From NCBI RefSeq assembly GCF_050436765.1, contig NZ_JBNQGD010000379.1, positions 1 to 8,671 on the forward strand: 8,671 nucleotides of DNA. Reading direction: 5' to 3'. The number at the start of each line of letters is the position of its first letter. Within the stretch, counting starts at the first letter, position 1. This document shows positions 6,912 to 8,671 of the stretch, piece by piece. The position numbers and the translations under genes are program-made. The notes below the pieces were generated by a model, which made no database searches, was not told where the DNA came from, and saw only the letters and a list, made by a program, of their open reading frames with translations. The stretch comes from Arachidicoccus sp050436765. GTDB taxonomy: Bacteria > Bacteroidota > Bacteroidia > Chitinophagales > Chitinophagaceae.

Positions 6912-7928
6912 ATGAATCTATCACCACGGGTTGCTGTTGTAATTTTAAATTTTGATGGGAAAGGATATTTAGAAAGATTCCTTCCTACACTATTGGCATC
7001 TGATTATGCCAACTTTAAAGTAGTTGTAGCAGACAACGCATCTAGTGATGATTCCATTTCCTTTTTAAAAAGGAATTTCCCAGCGGTAGAAATTATTATT
7101 TTAGAAAAGAATTTTGGTTTTGCTGAGGGCTACAATCAGGCATTAAAACAAGTACAGGCAGAGTATTTTGTACTACTCAATTCCGATATAGAAATTACGA
7201 CAAACTGGATATATCCTATTGTCAATTTGATGGAGGCTGATAAACAAATAGCTATTTGTCAACCTAAAATATTATCCTACAACCAAAAGACACATTTTGA
7301 ATATGCGGGTGCAGCAGGGGGTTGGATAGATTTTTTAGGCTATCCGTTTGCGCGAGGAAGAGTATTTGAAACATTAGAAGAAGATAAAAATCAATATGGC
7401 AATAGTTCCGAAATATTTTGGGCAACAGGAGCGGCAATGTTTATTAAAGCGGAGATCTATAAAAGTCTAGGTGGGCTTTATGGATTTTTCTTTGCACATC
7501 AAGAAGAGATAGATTTATGCTGGCGAGCGCAATTAGCCGGCTATAAAGTGGCATGTTGTACCTCTTCAGTTGTTTATCATGTGGGTGGAGGCACCTTACC
7601 GAAAGGTCATCGAAAAACTTTTTTAAACTTTAGGAATAATTTGATAATGCTCTCTAGAAACCTACCTCTGAGAGAAAAATTATGGAAAGTACCTTTCCGA
7701 CTGATATTAGATGGTGTTTTTGCCATGAAATGTCTGCTTTCTAGTGATTTTGATTCCGTAAAAGCCATATTAAAAGCGCACAATGCCTATTATAAATGGC
7801 TAATCAAAATAAATGATCAACACAAATTTTCAAAAAAGCCTATGGATAAATTGTCTGGTGTATCAAACCATTCGATTGTTTGGCAATATTTCATTGCTGG
7901 AAAAAAAATATTTAAAGAGATTTTCTGA
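6912..7928 (+). CDS. Family 2 glycosyltransferase
   Basis: This 338-residue protein is a GT-A fold transferase of the GT2 (rhamnosyltransferase-like) group. It begins VAVVILNFDGKGYLERFLPTLL, has the nucleotide-binding VVVADNASSD (about 37-46), KNFGFAEGYNQAL (66-78), the metal-binding LLNSD at 88-92, and FWATGAAMF (169-177). The EEIDLCWR segment at 198-205 carries the probable catalytic acid, followed by VVYHVGGGT (220-228) and NFRNNLIML (239-247), which recur in this subfamily. It has no signal peptide and no strong membrane segment beyond moderately hydrophobic patches around 255-280, so it likely acts at the cytoplasmic face on a lipid-linked acceptor. The donor sugar, and whether the product is lipopolysaccharide, capsule or protein-linked glycan, cannot be read. 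There is no neighbouring sugar-synthesis cluster. The start codon has an AT-rich leader immediately after the inverted repeat. Confidence 0.92.
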   Translation: MNLSPRVAVVILNFDGKGYLERFLPTLLASDYANFKVVVADNASSDDSISFLKRNFPAVEIIILEKNFGFAEGYNQALKQVQAEYFVLLNSDIEITTNWIYPIVNLMEADKQIAICQPKILSYNQKTHFEYAGAAGGWIDFLGYPFARGRVFETLEEDKNQYGNSSEIFWATGAAMFIKAEIYKSLGGLYGFFFAHQEEIDLCWRAQLAGYKVACCTSSVVYHVGGGTLPKGHRKTFLNFRNNLIMLSRNLPLREKLWKVPFRLILDGVFAMKCLLSSDFDSVKAILKAHNAYYKWLIKINDQHKFSKKPMDKLSGVSNHSIVWQYFIAGKKIFKEIF

Positions 7929-7936
7929 AATAATAT

Positions 7937-7966
7937 TTTGAATTTTCTGTTCAATTCATACATTTG
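7937..7966 (+). promoter_or_regulatory. Near-consensus Bacteroidota promoter
   Basis: TTTG at 7937-7940 and TACATTTG at 7959-7966 are separated by 18 nt, an excellent fit to TTTG-N19-TAnnTTTG. The start codon of the small membrane protein follows 26 nt later, so the mRNA leader is very short, about 20 nt. The gene is therefore probably transcribed independently of the glycosyltransferase. Confidence 0.75.
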
Positions 7967-7992
7967 CAAAGTAAAAACAAAGCGTATCTATT

Positions 7993-8217
7993 ATGACTAA
8001 TCAAGATCAAGCCTATCAGGAAGAGTTAGAACAATTAAAGAACCAAGATTATGCTTACAACAAAGTATCATCTTCAAGATTTTTGTTTTACGTGCAAGTA
8101 TGGGGCTTTGTGTTCTTTTTGGCTACAGCATGTTATGTACTATGGACTAATAGGTATCAAGGAAAACCTGATATTGAGATCCAAAGTAGCACATTATATA
8201 CTCCACAGTACAAATAA
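7993..8217 (+). CDS. Small single-pass membrane protein, unknown function
   Basis: This 74-residue protein has a charged, Gln/Glu-rich N-terminal segment (about 1-28), one hydrophobic helix rich in Phe, Val and Trp (about 30-51), and a polar tail ending TLYTPQYK. The positive residues near the helix are mixed (Lys24 and Arg29 before, Arg54 and Lys58 after), so topology is uncertain. I do not recognise a family. The gene is well supported by a near-consensus promoter (7937-7966), an ATG just after it, and codon use like its neighbours. It lies between a glycosyltransferase and a tRNA gene with its own promoter, so its context gives no function. Confidence 0.7.
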   Translation: MTNQDQAYQEELEQLKNQDYAYNKVSSSRFLFYVQVWGFVFFLATACYVLWTNRYQGKPDIEIQSSTLYTPQYK

Positions 8218-8236
8218 ATATAAATAGCGAGAAAAA

Positions 8237-8267
8237 TTTGGCAGAATAAAATAAGTTTTTATCTTTG
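8237..8267 (+). promoter_or_regulatory. Consensus promoter of the tRNA genes
   Basis: TTTG at 8237-8240, an exact 19-nt spacer, then TATCTTTG at 8260-8267 match the Bacteroidota housekeeping promoter fully. Transcription would start near 8274, leaving about 43 nt of 5' leader before tRNA-Gly for removal by RNase P. Confidence 0.8.
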
Positions 8268-8316
8268 CAACCCAAATTACGGATTACATAATTAGTTCTT
8301 ATTCAATATTTTACCT

Positions 8317-8389
<73 letters not shown>

Positions 8390-8398
8390 CACGAAAAG

Positions 8399-8427
8399 TC
8401 CCACTTATTATTGGTGGGATTTTTTTT
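8399..8427 (+). terminator. Terminator-like hairpin between the two tRNA genes
   Basis: TCCCAC (8399-8404) pairs with GTGGGA (8414-8419) around a 9-nt loop and is followed by eight T residues (8420-8427). It looks like an intrinsic terminator, yet tRNA-Leu begins only 9 nt later with no promoter of its own in between. Confidence 0.65.
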
Positions 8428-8436
8428 CAACGTTTT

Positions 8437-8522
8437 GCCCTGGTGGTGGAACTGGTAGACACGCAGGACTTAAAATCCTGTGATCAGCAACGGTCGTGCG
8501 GGTTCAAGTCCCGCCTGGGGCA
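8437..8522 (+). tRNA. tRNA-Leu (anticodon TAA)
   Basis: This is a class II tRNA with a long variable arm. The acceptor GCCCTGG pairs with CTGGGGC using two G-T wobbles. The anticodon stem CAGGA pairs with TCCTG around loop CTTAAAA, giving TAA. The variable arm occupies about 8481-8497, and the T stem GCGGG pairs with CCCGC around TTCAAGT. The discriminator is A at 8522, and the CCA is not encoded. It probably depends on readthrough from the tRNA-Gly promoter. Confidence 0.97.
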
Positions 8523-8549
8523 CATGTGGGATTTTTCCCAAATTTTCCA

Positions 8550-8584
8550 AGAGGTTTCTCATAACTGAGAAGCCTCTTTTTCTT
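8550..8584 (+). terminator. Strong terminator after the tRNA genes
   Basis: AGAGGTTTCTCA (8550-8561) pairs with TGAGAAGCCTCT (8566-8577), 12 bp with one G-T wobble and a TAAC tetraloop, followed by a T-rich run. It closes the tRNA unit. The minus side has no T-run, so it serves only the plus strand. The 87 bases beyond it show no start codon or frame that I can call. Confidence 0.85.
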
Positions 8585-8671
8585 TATTAATATAGCTTTC
8601 AGCGCGAACTCAATTGGGATCAAGTTAAAAAGTTGGGGGATTGCGATAAAACAATTTGCTTTGCCTTAGAT

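Noticed and set aside
8585..8671. Open frame without a start at the right edge
   Set aside because: It has fewer than 30 codons, no ATG and no recognisable protein sequence; a gene running off the edge cannot be told from chance.

Overview
The window looks like a chromosomal stretch from an AT-rich member of the Bacteroidota, probably close to the Chitinophagaceae. The main grounds are promoters of the Bacteroidota type (TTTG, about 19 nt, TAnnTTTG), clearest before the small membrane-protein gene at 7993 and before the tRNA-Gly gene. Start codons mostly have A-rich leaders rather than a strong Shine-Dalgarno sequence, and the tRNA genes carry no encoded CCA. The family-level placement is inference.

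Left region (1-2107) is accessory in character. Two diverged copies of a roughly 310-bp direct repeat (11-319 and 1543-1848) flank a gene for a 366-residue protein with a C-terminal NERD nuclease-like domain. Each copy ends in a block that folds into a hairpin, and a 48-bp stretch is identical in both. Between the second copy and the thioredoxin gene lies only a possible gene remnant. The layout suggests a cassette or repeat-mediated insertion; no transposase or integrase is visible.

Middle region (2108-5148) holds ordinary single genes: a cytosolic thioredoxin, a convergent 12-TM major facilitator exporter, a divergent DUF202 (YidH-like) three-TM protein, and a pirin/quercetinase-type bicupin on the minus strand with its own terminator. 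They share no obvious pathway. Thioredoxin, DUF202 protein and pirin would fit a loose stress or redox theme, which is speculation.

Right region (5390-8671) carries a secreted SGNH-type sialate O-acetylesterase-like carbohydrate esterase, a family 2 glycosyltransferase preceded by a long imperfect inverted repeat, a small single-pass membrane protein of unknown function behind a near-consensus promoter, and a tRNA-Gly(GCC) / tRNA-Leu(TAA) pair. A hairpin with a T-run sits between the two tRNAs and a strong terminator follows the second. The last 90 bases show nothing that can be called.

I did not find a convincing new multi-gene system. The most noteworthy object is the repeat-flanked NERD gene.
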